Below the pieces are notes generated by a model. It searched no databases and had not been told where the DNA came from. It saw nothing but the letters and a program-made list of their open reading frames with translations. This document shows positions 7,435 to 16,085 of a stretch of DNA of 63,390 nucleotides, piece by piece (within the stretch, counting starts at the first letter, position 1; every line of letters starts with the position of its first letter). This DNA is from Fidelibacterota bacterium UBA7301. GTDB taxonomy: Bacteria; Fidelibacterota; Marinisomatia; Marinisomatales; TCS55. Location: the NCBI GenBank assembly GCA_002471845.1, contig DKQT01000010.1, positions 71,804 through 135,193 on the forward strand, read 5' to 3'. The translations under genes and the position numbers were made by a program.

Positions 7435-9369
7435 TTATTGCCTTGGCTGCAATTGGGCCCAAGGACCATTGTAAAATAAAATCGGCTCCGCTGCCGAAGA
7501 TGCGCTGACTGCTTTTTTATACATAGCATCTGATGTTTCACTGCGAAAGATCACCGTATCAGTGCTGGTGCCATACAACCAGCTTGCATAGCGCGCCCCT
7601 GTCTGGAAGAGCGTTAATTCCGGTGAACCACCTACTTGGAACACGTATAAAAAATAGCTGTTATTTTCTTTGGCCCATAATATTGCTTTTTCACTGTCAG
7701 AAGACCAGCGGATATTTCTAAAATACTTACTTGACTCCGGAATAATTTTTTGTCCGCCACTCTTAGTTACCGGTACACCAAGGGTGTCCGTGGGATAATT
7801 CATAATGTAAAGGCCGTCCCCTTCCTGGACATAGAGAATCTTTGTACCATCGGGCGACATGCGCGGCATAATAAATTTATCCACATTTTGAGCTTTGGAA
7901 ATCTGCTTCACATTTTTTCCATCCAGATCCATAGAAAAAATATCTTTTACACCCACATTGTTGTTCGCTTGGTGTTTACGCTGCCAATACAAGATGAGCT
8001 CTCCGGAATCAATAAATTCAGGATCACCATACCATTCATTATTGGTGGCAGTGGTTAATTTTGTCGGGGTAGTATCTTCATTCAGATTAACGAGGTATAC
8101 ATTATGATCGCTCCCCGTAAATACTGCCAAAGACTGGTTAGAGTTAAAGGCAATATCCTGTGCTTCCACTCCATCAATGATTCTTAATTTCGTGCCGTCC
8201 TGGTTAACAACCAAACCGGGACTGCCGTCATTTAGGGCAAATACTTTTTCTCCGTCTTGAATCCAGATGGGAAAATATGCTTTTACGGAATTACTAAAAC
8301 TGTCTTTAACCAGCACATGGCTGAAATTCACCGAGGGACCCCGGTTAAAGATGGTAATTTTATCGCCATTATCTGTGAGTTTATCTACCTTAACAATGCG
8401 CTGGTAAGAAGAAGCGCCGCGAATATTGGAACTTGCGGTCTGCTGCCAATAGTCTTTGGTAATAATACGAAAATATTGTTCCTCGTCAGGATCGACAGGC
8501 ATCAGTTTGGAAGTATTTTCCTTGAGCGGTTCATTGACGTCGAAAATTACCGTTTCACCATTCATATTCGTCTGTTGTATAACATATTCTCTAAAATCAG
8601 TAATATTCGATTCGGACCATTTTAAATTGAAAAATCCACTGCTGTAAGTGATTGTATCGAGTACAACAGCTGTTGGAACCTGATCTATGGGATGCCCCTT
8701 GCCCTTGCCTTTTGTTTTCTGACCGGTGCTATCCTCAACTTCGATCCAAAACCAGTTTTCAATTTTCGGGTCAAAGGATTCTGTTGTATAAACCACCTCG
8801 TCTTTTTCAGTATAAGATTCAATTAGTGTTTGGGTGCCTGTACTATCTTGCGCCTGGTATAAATGGTATTTGCTGAAATCACCTTCAATAGAGGTGTTCC
8901 ATTCAACCGTTAGCAGCGGCACGTTGGTATATGATACAGAAATAACATCAACAGGATCCGGGGGCCCCGGTGCGGCGGGTTTTATATTTACACTCACTTT
9001 ATTTGATATATTCGAATCTGCATAGGCATAAATACGGTAAGCATATTCCACCGGGTTATTAACCACCGCTTTCAAGTCAAGTGTATCAATCCAGGTATAG
9101 ATTGAATCCCATAGGATTGCAACACTATCCTGCCAATCTGCTTCGCCTACTTTTTTATCAATTTTAAATCCATCAAAATCACGGCCTTTCCTGAACCAGT
9201 TCAATTCAATTTCGTTGGTAGATTTCTGGCTTACGGTAAGGCTGTCCGGTGTCCATAAACTGCGGTCGCTCCGGGGATCATAAGGATTGTCCCAAACCCT
9301 TTTTACATCTTCGCAGGCGTAAAAAATAAAAATGAGTAAAAAGATCTTTTTCACTAATGTCGTAGCCAC
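7435..9369 (-). CDS. Lipoprotein with fibronectin type III and TolB-like propeller regions
   Basis: 644 residues. A signal peptide with lipobox (IFIFYAC, Cys19) predicts a lipid anchor. Residues about 35-330 hold repeated fibronectin type III-like units (PDSLTVSQKSTNEIELNW; PDPVDVISVSYTN; TAVVLDTITYSSGFFNLKW). Residues about 340-640 have TolB/WD40-like blades (MPRMSPDGTKILYV; IRWSSDSEKAILWA), normally six in a propeller. It probably binds something at the cell surface or in the periplasm; no catalytic residues are seen. The start lies within the end of the upstream PEGA gene (16-base overlap), so the genes are one operon. Confidence 0.8.
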   Translation of the reverse strand: MATTLVKKIFLLIFIFYACEDVKRVWDNPYDPRSDRSLWTPDSLTVSQKSTNEIELNWFRKGRDFDGFKIDKKVGEADWQDSVAILWDSIYTWIDTLDLKAVVNNPVEYAYRIYAYADSNISNKVSVNIKPAAPGPPDPVDVISVSYTNVPLLTVEWNTSIEGDFSKYHLYQAQDSTGTQTLIESYTEKDEVVYTTESFDPKIENWFWIEVEDSTGQKTKGKGKGHPIDQVPTAVVLDTITYSSGFFNLKWSESNITDFREYVIQQTNMNGETVIFDVNEPLKENTSKLMPVDPDEEQYFRIITKDYWQQTASSNIRGASSYQRIVKVDKLTDNGDKITIFNRGPSVNFSHVLVKDSFSNSVKAYFPIWIQDGEKVFALNDGSPGLVVNQDGTKLRIIDGVEAQDIAFNSNQSLAVFTGSDHNVYLVNLNEDTTPTKLTTATNNEWYGDPEFIDSGELILYWQRKHQANNNVGVKDIFSMDLDGKNVKQISKAQNVDKFIMPRMSPDGTKILYVQEGDGLYIMNYPTDTLGVPVTKSGGQKIIPESSKYFRNIRWSSDSEKAILWAKENNSYFLYVFQVGGSPELTLFQTGARYASWLYGTSTDTVIFRSETSDAMYKKAVSASSAAEPILFYNGPWAQLQPRQ

Positions 9370-10550
9370 TTTTTAATTTGCAGGTATTTTACATGATAAT
9401 AGATGATTGGAAATATCATTAAGGCCGAAAGACCTTCCATTGCCGGTTTAAGCTGGTCCAATTGTTCAATTTTTCTGTGGTGCTGATCTCCTTCTAGTAT
9501 TTCGCCTTCATATTTGGTGTATAAATTATCTGACTCGTATTGAAGATAACCCCGGTAACCTGCACTGAGAATCAATGATCCAATCATAATATTCCGTTTC
9601 AGTTTATACCTGTCACGCTGTTTTTCTAAATGGGCAATTTCATGGAATTCAGGATTCAATTGTGATGTTCGACGGTGGCGAATCCGAAAATCACCGTTGT
9701 GGATAATGTACTTTCCCGATTCTAAAGTATATTTTCCCGCACCTAAATCCAAATATTCAATAGCACCTTCATCAATTAAATAACGTATTTCACCATCCTC
9801 CGATACGATCACAATATCATCGGGAACGGAATCGCCAAAAGCCACGTGTCCGATTTGGGGAACCAAATGCTGCAACTCGATATAGATTATATCCGAAATA
9901 TCGTCAGGCAATTGTTTTATTCGAAAGGGCTCAAATCCTTTTTTTACGATAATAATCGGACGACTCTCAACCATCACACGATCCAGGGCCATTGGTGTGA
10001 CACCACTCAGCGTATCTTTACCCACCCGCACCATGGCACCAGACGGTTTTGTCTTGATATAAATCAGGTTCTGTCTTTGGTGAAATTCCATTGGAATTCG
10101 GGTTGACATCAGCATTTCTGCCAGGTTATGCATTCCCCGGGTTTTGAGACCTTCCATAGATAGTTCATGGTCATAATTCACCAGATTAATTACACGGCCT
10201 GTCAAGGATTCATATAGCCTGGCTTCCGAGACAAATACTTCTCCTATTTTAGTGATATTGACAGTGACCATCCATTCAGTCTCCAACAGCATTGAACTGA
10301 TTATGGCACATTCAAGGGTGGTACACTGGGGTTTTTCATAGCCTGCAATAGACAGGATCTGGGTCATGTCATTATAATCCATTACCCTGAGGGTATCTTG
10401 TTTCAAGAGTTCCAACCGAAACTGTTCGCTCAAAAATTGTAAATCAGCTCCATGAACTCCCGCGCCGATGAAATCCAATACAGCAATGGTATGGTCATCG
10501 CTCCGAAGTGAGGCAGAAAATATTGTAAGGATGATTAGAAAATTGCGCAT
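9354..10550 (-). CDS. Exported PEGA-domain protein with CsgG/TolB-N-like N-terminus
   Basis: 398 residues. A short signal peptide (MRNFLIILTIFSASLRS) is followed by HTIAVLDFIGAGVHGADLQF, the 'AVLDF' start typical of CsgG/FlgO/TolB-N-like domains, to about residue 150. A PEGA domain follows at about 165-235 (YIKTKPSGAMVRVGKDTLSG, TPMALDRV, KKGFEPF); these are small beta-sandwich domains of surface proteins. Two hydrophobic stretches near 318-332 and 372-388 could be membrane segments. It probably acts at the envelope, perhaps with the lipoprotein encoded directly downstream, with which it overlaps by 16 bases. Confidence 0.75.
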   Translation of the reverse strand: MRNFLIILTIFSASLRSDDHTIAVLDFIGAGVHGADLQFLSEQFRLELLKQDTLRVMDYNDMTQILSIAGYEKPQCTTLECAIISSMLLETEWMVTVNITKIGEVFVSEARLYESLTGRVINLVNYDHELSMEGLKTRGMHNLAEMLMSTRIPMEFHQRQNLIYIKTKPSGAMVRVGKDTLSGVTPMALDRVMVESRPIIIVKKGFEPFRIKQLPDDISDIIYIELQHLVPQIGHVAFGDSVPDDIVIVSEDGEIRYLIDEGAIEYLDLGAGKYTLESGKYIIHNGDFRIRHRRTSQLNPEFHEIAHLEKQRDRYKLKRNIMIGSLILSAGYRGYLQYESDNLYTKYEGEILEGDQHHRKIEQLDQLKPAMEGLSALMIFPIIYYHVKYLQIKKWLRH

Positions 10551-10642
10551 GAGGGTTGGAAGGAAAAATACCCTTTAGCGAGGGGAATCACAAATGACTA
10601 TATCACCTGTGGGCGGTTTTTATTATAATTATATTTTTGTAC

Positions 10643-11620
10643 TTAATTATTTTCGTCGGAACAATCGGCACAGTCGCAGGAACCGTCACCGATAGGCAGT
10701 TTTTCCAATTTAGAAATTTTTTCTACAGATGAAAAAATTTCACCTGATTTACAGAAAATCTGGTTATCCTTGACATCGAAACGGCTGGTTACTTTTTTAT
10801 CTTCGGAAAAAAGGGTAATAACGCCCAAGCCGCTGGATATGTCAGCCACACCTTTTTTAGCCCCATTCTTATACCACCAATAGGCAAATCCATCACGGTC
10901 ACCTTCAATAAAATTTACTTCTTCCTTCTTTTGACCATCTTCGTACCACCAAACCAATTTTCCGTTTAATTTGCCTTTAACATATCTACCTTCAGCAAAT
11001 TTATTACCGTTTTCATACCATTGGGATACCAGCCCATCCTGGTGCCCTTCGTGCCAGGTTGATGTTTCTTTCAAGGCGCCGCCTTTATACCACCAGGAAA
11101 ATTGCCCATTCCGTTCACCGTTTAAAAATGCACCGTCAGAATATATTTGTCCGTTTTCATACCATCGTGTCAGGGTGCCTTCGGCATTATTGTTTATGAG
11201 TTGAACAAAGACTTTTGGAGGTAAGGAATAGTCATACTGCTCTAATTCCTGGACCAAATATTTACCGTCAACCATGGAGGAATCCGGTGCAAATGCAATG
11301 GGGTTTCCTTTCCATCTGCGGTCATCTTCGTTGAAGCTGACAGATACAATTTGACCGTCAATAAACTGAAGATTATAAAAACGGTTTCCACTGCCTTTAA
11401 TGTAATATTTCCAAATCCCGGATTTTTTACCCTTCTCATACATACCCTGCATTCTCAGTTGACCATCAAAAAAGTTCAAGTAGGCCTCCCCGGAAAAGGG
11501 TTTTTCTGTTTTTGGATCTATGGCAATACCATCCACACTTTTTAAATCTCCGACAGGTGTCGGTTTTGTGCAGGATGCAAGGATGGCAATAATCGGGATG
11601 AGTTTTAATATATGTTTCAT
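10643..11620 (-). CDS. MORN-repeat (YwqK-type) lipoprotein
   Basis: 325 residues. Signal peptide with lipobox IAILASC (Cys17). Residues about 40-260 contain five or more MORN_2-type units with the recurring pattern 'WYENGxxxxEGxxxxGKxNGxxxWWYExG' (WYENGNKFAEGRYVKGKLNG; WWYEDGQKKEEVNF; WWYKNGAKKG). The C-terminus holds a cysteine cluster (CDCADC) that could bind a metal or form disulfides. Proteins of this family are common, poorly understood envelope proteins, sometimes annotated as toxin-antitoxin components, which I see no reason to accept here. It stands alone, 92 bases from the PEGA gene and next to a tRNA-Ser. Confidence 0.8.
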   Translation of the reverse strand: MKHILKLIPIIAILASCTKPTPVGDLKSVDGIAIDPKTEKPFSGEAYLNFFDGQLRMQGMYEKGKKSGIWKYYIKGSGNRFYNLQFIDGQIVSVSFNEDDRRWKGNPIAFAPDSSMVDGKYLVQELEQYDYSLPPKVFVQLINNNAEGTLTRWYENGQIYSDGAFLNGERNGQFSWWYKGGALKETSTWHEGHQDGLVSQWYENGNKFAEGRYVKGKLNGKLVWWYEDGQKKEEVNFIEGDRDGFAYWWYKNGAKKGVADISSGLGVITLFSEDKKVTSRFDVKDNQIFCKSGEIFSSVEKISKLEKLPIGDGSCDCADCSDENN

Positions 11621-11647
11621 AAATATCCGTTAAGTTTCTGTCGTTTG

Positions 11648-11735
11648 CGGAGGGGGAGGGATTCGAACCCCCGATGCCCATAAGACATGCCGGTTTTCAA
11701 GACCGGTGCAATCAACCAGACTCTGCCACCCCTCC
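11648..11735 (-). tRNA. tRNA-Ser (anticodon UGA)
   Basis: A class II tRNA of 88 nt on the minus strand. The acceptor GGAGGGG pairs with the 3' end ..CCCCTCC, with discriminator G. The anticodon stem CCGGT closes the loop CTTGAAA, giving anticodon TGA (UGA, reads UCA/UCG). It has a long variable arm and T-loop TTCGAAT in stem GGGGG/CCCTC. CCA is not encoded. The anticodon UGA should not be confused with tRNA-Sec: the anticodon there is UCA. Confidence 0.95.
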
Positions 11736-11809
11736 AAATTGGATTTAGTGTGAAAAAATTCGGGCGGAATTTAGATGTTTTAACTTATATATCAGCCCAG
11801 GAAAAATGA

Positions 11810-14461
11810 CTATTTGATTAAAAACATCTTTCGTGTTTTGACAAAATGATCCGCACGAAGCTGGTAGAAATATATACCGCTGGGTAGATCACCACCGTTA
11901 AAAGTCACATGATGTTTACCGGCACCCCGTTGGCCTTGATCCAGGACCATGATTTCATTCCCGAGCATATTATATAACTTCAAAGATACCTGGGTTGCTT
12001 TCGGCAATTCGTAATGTATCTGTGTTGTCGGATTAAAAGGGTTCGGATAATTTTGACTCAAACTATATTGTTCAGGGATAATTGATTCCACTCCTGTGGC
12101 CAAATTCCCTCCTTCTGCTGCTTTCAATACATAGAATCCTTCTTCTATGGAAGTCATAATAATTGTACCACTACTGAAATAAGGATAATTACCCCACGAG
12201 CCCACGAAAGATATTACATCTCCCGCGGGGTATGTATCAAAATGAGCAACTTCGATTAAATTCAAGGGATCTTTAACATTTAATATCCTTAATCCCGAGG
12301 AATAATTGGATTGATATAATAGATCACCTACCACAAAATTATTATGATCAATGGTTGTCAGATCAGAATAATAAGTGGTCATCACCTCTGGGTTATCCAG
12401 ATCGGTTAGATCAAAAATGACCGTTGTCTGTTTATCATCGTAACCCCTGTCTTCATTCAATTCGTCATTAACGAAAAAGTATCGATGATCTTCAGATAAC
12501 CAACCTTGATGTACATAACCAAAATTGAGCTTATCATACTTTGAAATGATTTTCAAATTAGACTTATCTGTTACATCTGCTATCCCCAATGCAGTTTCAT
12601 TGGCAGTAAATGCAATTTCTTGACCGTAGTAATCAGTATCTGGCCCTCTATAAATAACAAATTGACCGTCATGGATATATCCATCATTATACCTTCCTGT
12701 TGTCTTATCGCCTAAACAACCAGCATAAGTTGGATTAGTAGGATCATTAATATCTATGATATGTGCGCCACACTTATATTCACTTTTGGATGCAGATCCA
12801 ATACCAACCGCATAAGCAAAACCTGTTTCTTCATTAATAGCAATGTTATGTACTGATCCAACTAAATCATAATGAGATGTCATTTCAAATTCGGTGAAAG
12901 AGGTCACGTCCCGCAGTTGGGTGAGGTCAAACACCTGAACCCCATGACTGCCTGCATTATCCGCCACAATATAAGCATGGTCTTTATAAACTTTAATATC
13001 GCGCCATGTAGAGTTACCGGTGGCTGTTGGTAGAATGCCAATCACAATTGGATTGACGGGATCAGTCACATCCACGAAAGAGGTACCTATTCTTAAACCG
13101 ACTAAAGCATATTCTTTATTTGTTGTAGAATCGGTCCAACCCCAGATGTCATTCAGTTCTGTATTGGTGCCGCCACTAAGGTCGCTCGGGGAAATGAAGG
13201 CCATCATATCCAGGCTATTACAAGAATATGAAATTTCATTATCCTGATCAATCACTTTTCCATTTACACATGGTGACTTTTTGCCCATAGTGCTCTGTGA
13301 CCGGTTATAACTGGAAACGTGATGAGTCGGTGCCCAATTGTCTTGATCGTCTTTTTCGTAAATAGTGGCACGTTCACCATAGGTCGCACCAATCATGATT
13401 TTATCATCAACAAACGATAGTGCACGGCCAAATTTACCTTTGGCTTTATCTGGTGCTTGGAGTGTATACCTCAAAGTTGCTGAATCAGTGTCTAGGTTAA
13501 ATATATATGATTTTTCACCGTTATAATTACCAATAAGGATTTCATCTCCATTCATTGACACAGCAGCGCCAAAATATGATTCATCCAATGGATCGGGGTT
13601 ATTAATAGAAAGTACTTTTTGCCAAGTTCCATTGGATTGTTTATGAATCTCAACCATACCCTTTTCATCAAAACCTGGAGAACTGATTACAGCATAATCA
13701 CCATTTAAGTCGACAGAGAAACCAAAACGACCTTTGCTTTGAAAGTAATACGGTGAAAATACGTGAGATTCTTTCCATCCATCTGCAAAGGTATACGACA
13801 CCGCTAAATTTCCATTACGCGAACCAATGAGGGCTTGATTACCTTCTATATCAATAGAATGGCCAAAGAATCCATCTTCAATTATGGATGTATTCTTAAT
13901 AACAGTTCCTTCTTCCCAGTCTCCACTTTCCTCATTTTTAACCAACGTGAACACCGCACCTGTTTCTAAATCGACATTTCGATCGGCAATCAAAATATAT
14001 TTTTCACTCACAGCTACTTCCGAACCAAAATCAGAGGTCCATTCACTTATGTTTGGCTCAACGGCTTGAATCAGCTGCCATTTCCCAATTTGGTCTCTTT
14101 TATATACAAAAGCACGACCAGTATTATCTGCTCGGTGTGGTGCTCCAATGATTAAGATATCCTTATACACATCGATAGAGTATCCAAAATCAAATCCAAA
14201 CTCGTTTTGGAGAGGTGGAAGTATAAGTTCCTGATCCATCGCATTATCTGAGTTAGACGAGTATACATAAACTGATCCATTATTAAGGGATGATCCAGTT
14301 TGACCCACGTAGAACACACCTTCAGATATAGTCACATCTCCTGCTACACCAAATCCTAATGAATTGTGGTTTCTTTCCTTAGGATCCTCAGGATGCATGA
14401 ATGAGTAAGCAAACAGAAAGAATGGAATAAAGTAAAATAATTTTCTCATATTAATTTCCAC
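11810..14461 (-). CDS. T9SS-secreted beta-propeller protein (FG-GAP-like plus choice-of-anchor B)
   Basis: 883 residues. A signal peptide (residues 1-22) is followed by an FG-GAP-like propeller (about 30-390) with repeated blades such as FGFSVDLNGDYAVISSPGFD and FGAAVSMNGDEILIGNY. A second propeller (about 415-780) matches the choice-of-anchor B/LVIVD type (YALVGLRIGTSFVDVTDP, WRDIKVYKDHAYIVAD). The C-terminal 85 residues are a type A Por/T9SS sorting domain (QNYPNPFNPTTQIHYELP ... SGIYFYQL ... KTRKMFLIK). It should be exported through the outer membrane and attached to, or released from, the cell surface. Substrate unknown. It stands between tRNA-Ser(UGA) and the serine hydrolase gene. Confidence 0.85.
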   Translation of the reverse strand: MEINMRKLFYFIPFFLFAYSFMHPEDPKERNHNSLGFGVAGDVTISEGVFYVGQTGSSLNNGSVYVYSSNSDNAMDQELILPPLQNEFGFDFGYSIDVYKDILIIGAPHRADNTGRAFVYKRDQIGKWQLIQAVEPNISEWTSDFGSEVAVSEKYILIADRNVDLETGAVFTLVKNEESGDWEEGTVIKNTSIIEDGFFGHSIDIEGNQALIGSRNGNLAVSYTFADGWKESHVFSPYYFQSKGRFGFSVDLNGDYAVISSPGFDEKGMVEIHKQSNGTWQKVLSINNPDPLDESYFGAAVSMNGDEILIGNYNGEKSYIFNLDTDSATLRYTLQAPDKAKGKFGRALSFVDDKIMIGATYGERATIYEKDDQDNWAPTHHVSSYNRSQSTMGKKSPCVNGKVIDQDNEISYSCNSLDMMAFISPSDLSGGTNTELNDIWGWTDSTTNKEYALVGLRIGTSFVDVTDPVNPIVIGILPTATGNSTWRDIKVYKDHAYIVADNAGSHGVQVFDLTQLRDVTSFTEFEMTSHYDLVGSVHNIAINEETGFAYAVGIGSASKSEYKCGAHIIDINDPTNPTYAGCLGDKTTGRYNDGYIHDGQFVIYRGPDTDYYGQEIAFTANETALGIADVTDKSNLKIISKYDKLNFGYVHQGWLSEDHRYFFVNDELNEDRGYDDKQTTVIFDLTDLDNPEVMTTYYSDLTTIDHNNFVVGDLLYQSNYSSGLRILNVKDPLNLIEVAHFDTYPAGDVISFVGSWGNYPYFSSGTIIMTSIEEGFYVLKAAEGGNLATGVESIIPEQYSLSQNYPNPFNPTTQIHYELPKATQVSLKLYNMLGNEIMVLDQGQRGAGKHHVTFNGGDLPSGIYFYQLRADHFVKTRKMFLIK

Positions 14462-14490
14462 TGTTGTTGGAACTGATTCTTGTTGAACTA

Positions 14491-15567
14491 TTATTCCCTA
14501 TTCAGTGCCCGGAAACTACCAATAATATCCTGATAAAATATACGATTTAGATTTTGACCATACTCACCATTATACCGTGAGCTAGATGTAATGGCGACAA
14601 CCAAAGCCCGCGTGGGAACAATCATAATATACTGTCCGCCATAACCAGCAGCATATACCATTTTTTCACCATTAACCATGCGCATCCACCATAAGTACCC
14701 ATAACCACTAGATTTGTCTTGATTGAAAGGAATGGTCATCGCGAATGATTTGCGTACCCAGGCAGATGAAATGATCTCTTCACCGGCAGATGTCCCCTCT
14801 TGTAAGAAAAGTTGTCCAAATTTCGCCATATCGATGAGGCGCAGGCTTAAACCAAAACCACCATTAGACACACCATACGCATCAGACTCCCATGTGTATT
14901 CTGAGATACCTATTTTTGAAAATAAATTTAATTCACCAAATGAGGATGCAGACTCATCCATCACTGCCGTAAAAAGATAAGATAGAACGTGGGTTCCTGC
15001 TGAAGTATAATTCCAATCAGTACCGGATGGATAGAGAAGCGCTTTATCCATGATAAATTGAAGCGGATAGGCTTCGAACATATACCCTGTGTTATCAGGA
15101 ATGCCGGAGGACATAGTCAACAGTTGGCCGAAGGTGATCTGCCTTTTGACGGAATTGGCAATATTTGGGTAATAATTACCCAATGCTTTGAATTCATCAT
15201 CTAAATGACCTTTATCGATGGTTTGACCCACCAAGGCAGAGAGAAAGCTTTTTGTTACGGACCATATCGGATACTGGGTATCTCTATTACCATACTTATA
15301 TTCTTCCACAACCAGACGGCCTTTATATACTATCGCAATCGCATAAAAATTATCCAGTACTTTTGCCCGTTCTAACCCTGTTTCTAATTGGTCAGTATCA
15401 ATCCCTTCGGCATTGGTTCTCCCGGTTTGGAAGTCTTCTGTTAGATCAAGATTACCCCAGTCGAGAACGTGTTCTTCCGCTTGGCCAGATTTATCCTCAC
15501 ATGAAACAGTAAAGGCAAAGAGTGCTATTAATCCAAAAGAGAGTTTTGATTTATTAAGGATAATCAT
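14491..15567 (-). CDS. Serine hydrolase lipoprotein, beta-lactamase class C / PBP4* family
   Basis: 358 residues. Lipobox FAFTVSC (Cys23). The catalytic SxxK motif is Ser103-Val-Thr-Lys106 (WSVTKSF). The second motif, usually YxN, appears as NYTSAG near residue 188. Near the C-terminus GYGYLWWMR and AAGYGGQYIMIVP match the usual region of the third motif (HTG in class C enzymes, here AGYGGQ). Family members cleave esters, peptides or D-amino acid amides in the periplasm; true beta-lactamase activity is not implied. The gene starts 56 bases from the truncated tRNA-Ser, just outside the suspected island. Confidence 0.82.
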   Translation of the reverse strand: MIILNKSKLSFGLIALFAFTVSCEDKSGQAEEHVLDWGNLDLTEDFQTGRTNAEGIDTDQLETGLERAKVLDNFYAIAIVYKGRLVVEEYKYGNRDTQYPIWSVTKSFLSALVGQTIDKGHLDDEFKALGNYYPNIANSVKRQITFGQLLTMSSGIPDNTGYMFEAYPLQFIMDKALLYPSGTDWNYTSAGTHVLSYLFTAVMDESASSFGELNLFSKIGISEYTWESDAYGVSNGGFGLSLRLIDMAKFGQLFLQEGTSAGEEIISSAWVRKSFAMTIPFNQDKSSGYGYLWWMRMVNGEKMVYAAGYGGQYIMIVPTRALVVAITSSSRYNGEYGQNLNRIFYQDIIGSFRALNRE

Positions 15568-15622
15568 TTAAGGAATATAATAATAAAATTAAAAATCCCC
15601 GAATTATTCACGGCTTTGAATA

Positions 15623-15697
15623 CGGAGAGAGGGATCCGAACCCTCTATACGGGGTTACCGTATACACGCTTTCCAAGCACGCGCCTACCGAGGAGAA
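15623..15697 (-). pseudogene. Truncated tRNA-Ser(GGA) remnant
   Basis: The minus strand holds a tRNA-Ser-like 3' two thirds: anticodon arm CGTGC-TTGGAAA-GCGTG (anticodon GGA, with two G-U pairs), an intact variable arm (TATACGG..CCGTATA) and an intact T arm (GAGGG-TTCGGAT-CCCTC), then TCTCCG. The 5' acceptor strand and most of the D arm are missing, so no cloverleaf closes. It shares 21 identical bases with the intact tRNA-Ser(GGA) at 19.8 kb, in the same orientation. The T stem differs from the intact gene by a compensating base pair, so it may descend from another functional tRNA-Ser gene and not from a decayed copy of the neighbour. Confidence 0.75.
15658..15678. repeat. 21-bp direct repeat, left copy (possible attachment-site remnant)
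   Basis: CCGTATACACGCTTTCCAAG+C on the plus strand occurs here inside the tRNA-Ser remnant and again at 19783-19803 inside the intact tRNA-Ser(GGA). It covers the anticodon arm and variable-arm base, a common crossover region for tRNA-targeting integrases. No integrase gene is seen between the copies. Confidence 0.6.
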
Positions 15698-15899
15698 AAT
15701 TTATTGAAAAAGGGCATGAGTAACAAATGAGTAAAGAAAAGATAAATGATGAATAATATAATTTACCTGGTGACTTTTATGACCCTTAACTCCAATAAAA
15801 ATGCACCTATCAAATAGAGGCATTTAAGTTGATAAACCTTGTTCTTTGTATCATTTTGTTAGATTTTAGTTAAAAGTGCCGTGAGAAGGCTATTTGGTA
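15698..15899. other. Intergenic stretch without a recognisable gene
   Basis: A/T-rich, with no frame longer than about 20 codons on either strand that looks coding. At 15716-15728 ATGAGTAACAAAT is identical to 19662-19674 near the intact tRNA-Ser, a second short direct repeat at the edges of the same segment. Confidence 0.5.
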
Positions 15900-16016
15900 T
15901 TAATTATAAAATGTAAAAATATCGTTGCATTCATCACATTTGAACATTTTTTTATCAGGTAAATATAATCTTATTGACAAACTACCACATTTATTACACT
16001 TTATTGATCTCCGCAC
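15900..16016 (-). CDS. Possible 38-residue zinc-ribbon microprotein
   Basis: A GTG-started frame of 38 residues contains two CxxC knuckles 15 residues apart: CNKCG and CDECN, with hydrophobic residues between (SLSIRLYLPDKKMFK) and the end DIFTFYN. This is the layout of a minimal zinc ribbon. The in-frame stop upstream (TGA) allows no longer start, and the Shine-Dalgarno is weak (GGA 6-8 bases before GTG). It sits alone in the gap between the tRNA remnant and the porin gene. It could also be the tail of a decayed gene. The CxxC pairs are visible; zinc binding is inference. Confidence 0.45.
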   Translation of the reverse strand: MRRSIKCNKCGSLSIRLYLPDKKMFKCDECNDIFTFYN

Positions 16017-16085
16017 TAAAAGTCCATATCAATGTTGAATGGGTTTTATTTTTTATCAGATTCTCTACAAGGATTTCTCCTGATA

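Noticed and set aside
15623..15697. Possible tRNA-Sec, because a selenoprotein is present
   Set aside because: The anticodon is GGA, not UCA, and the acceptor and D arm are missing; it is a tRNA-Ser remnant.
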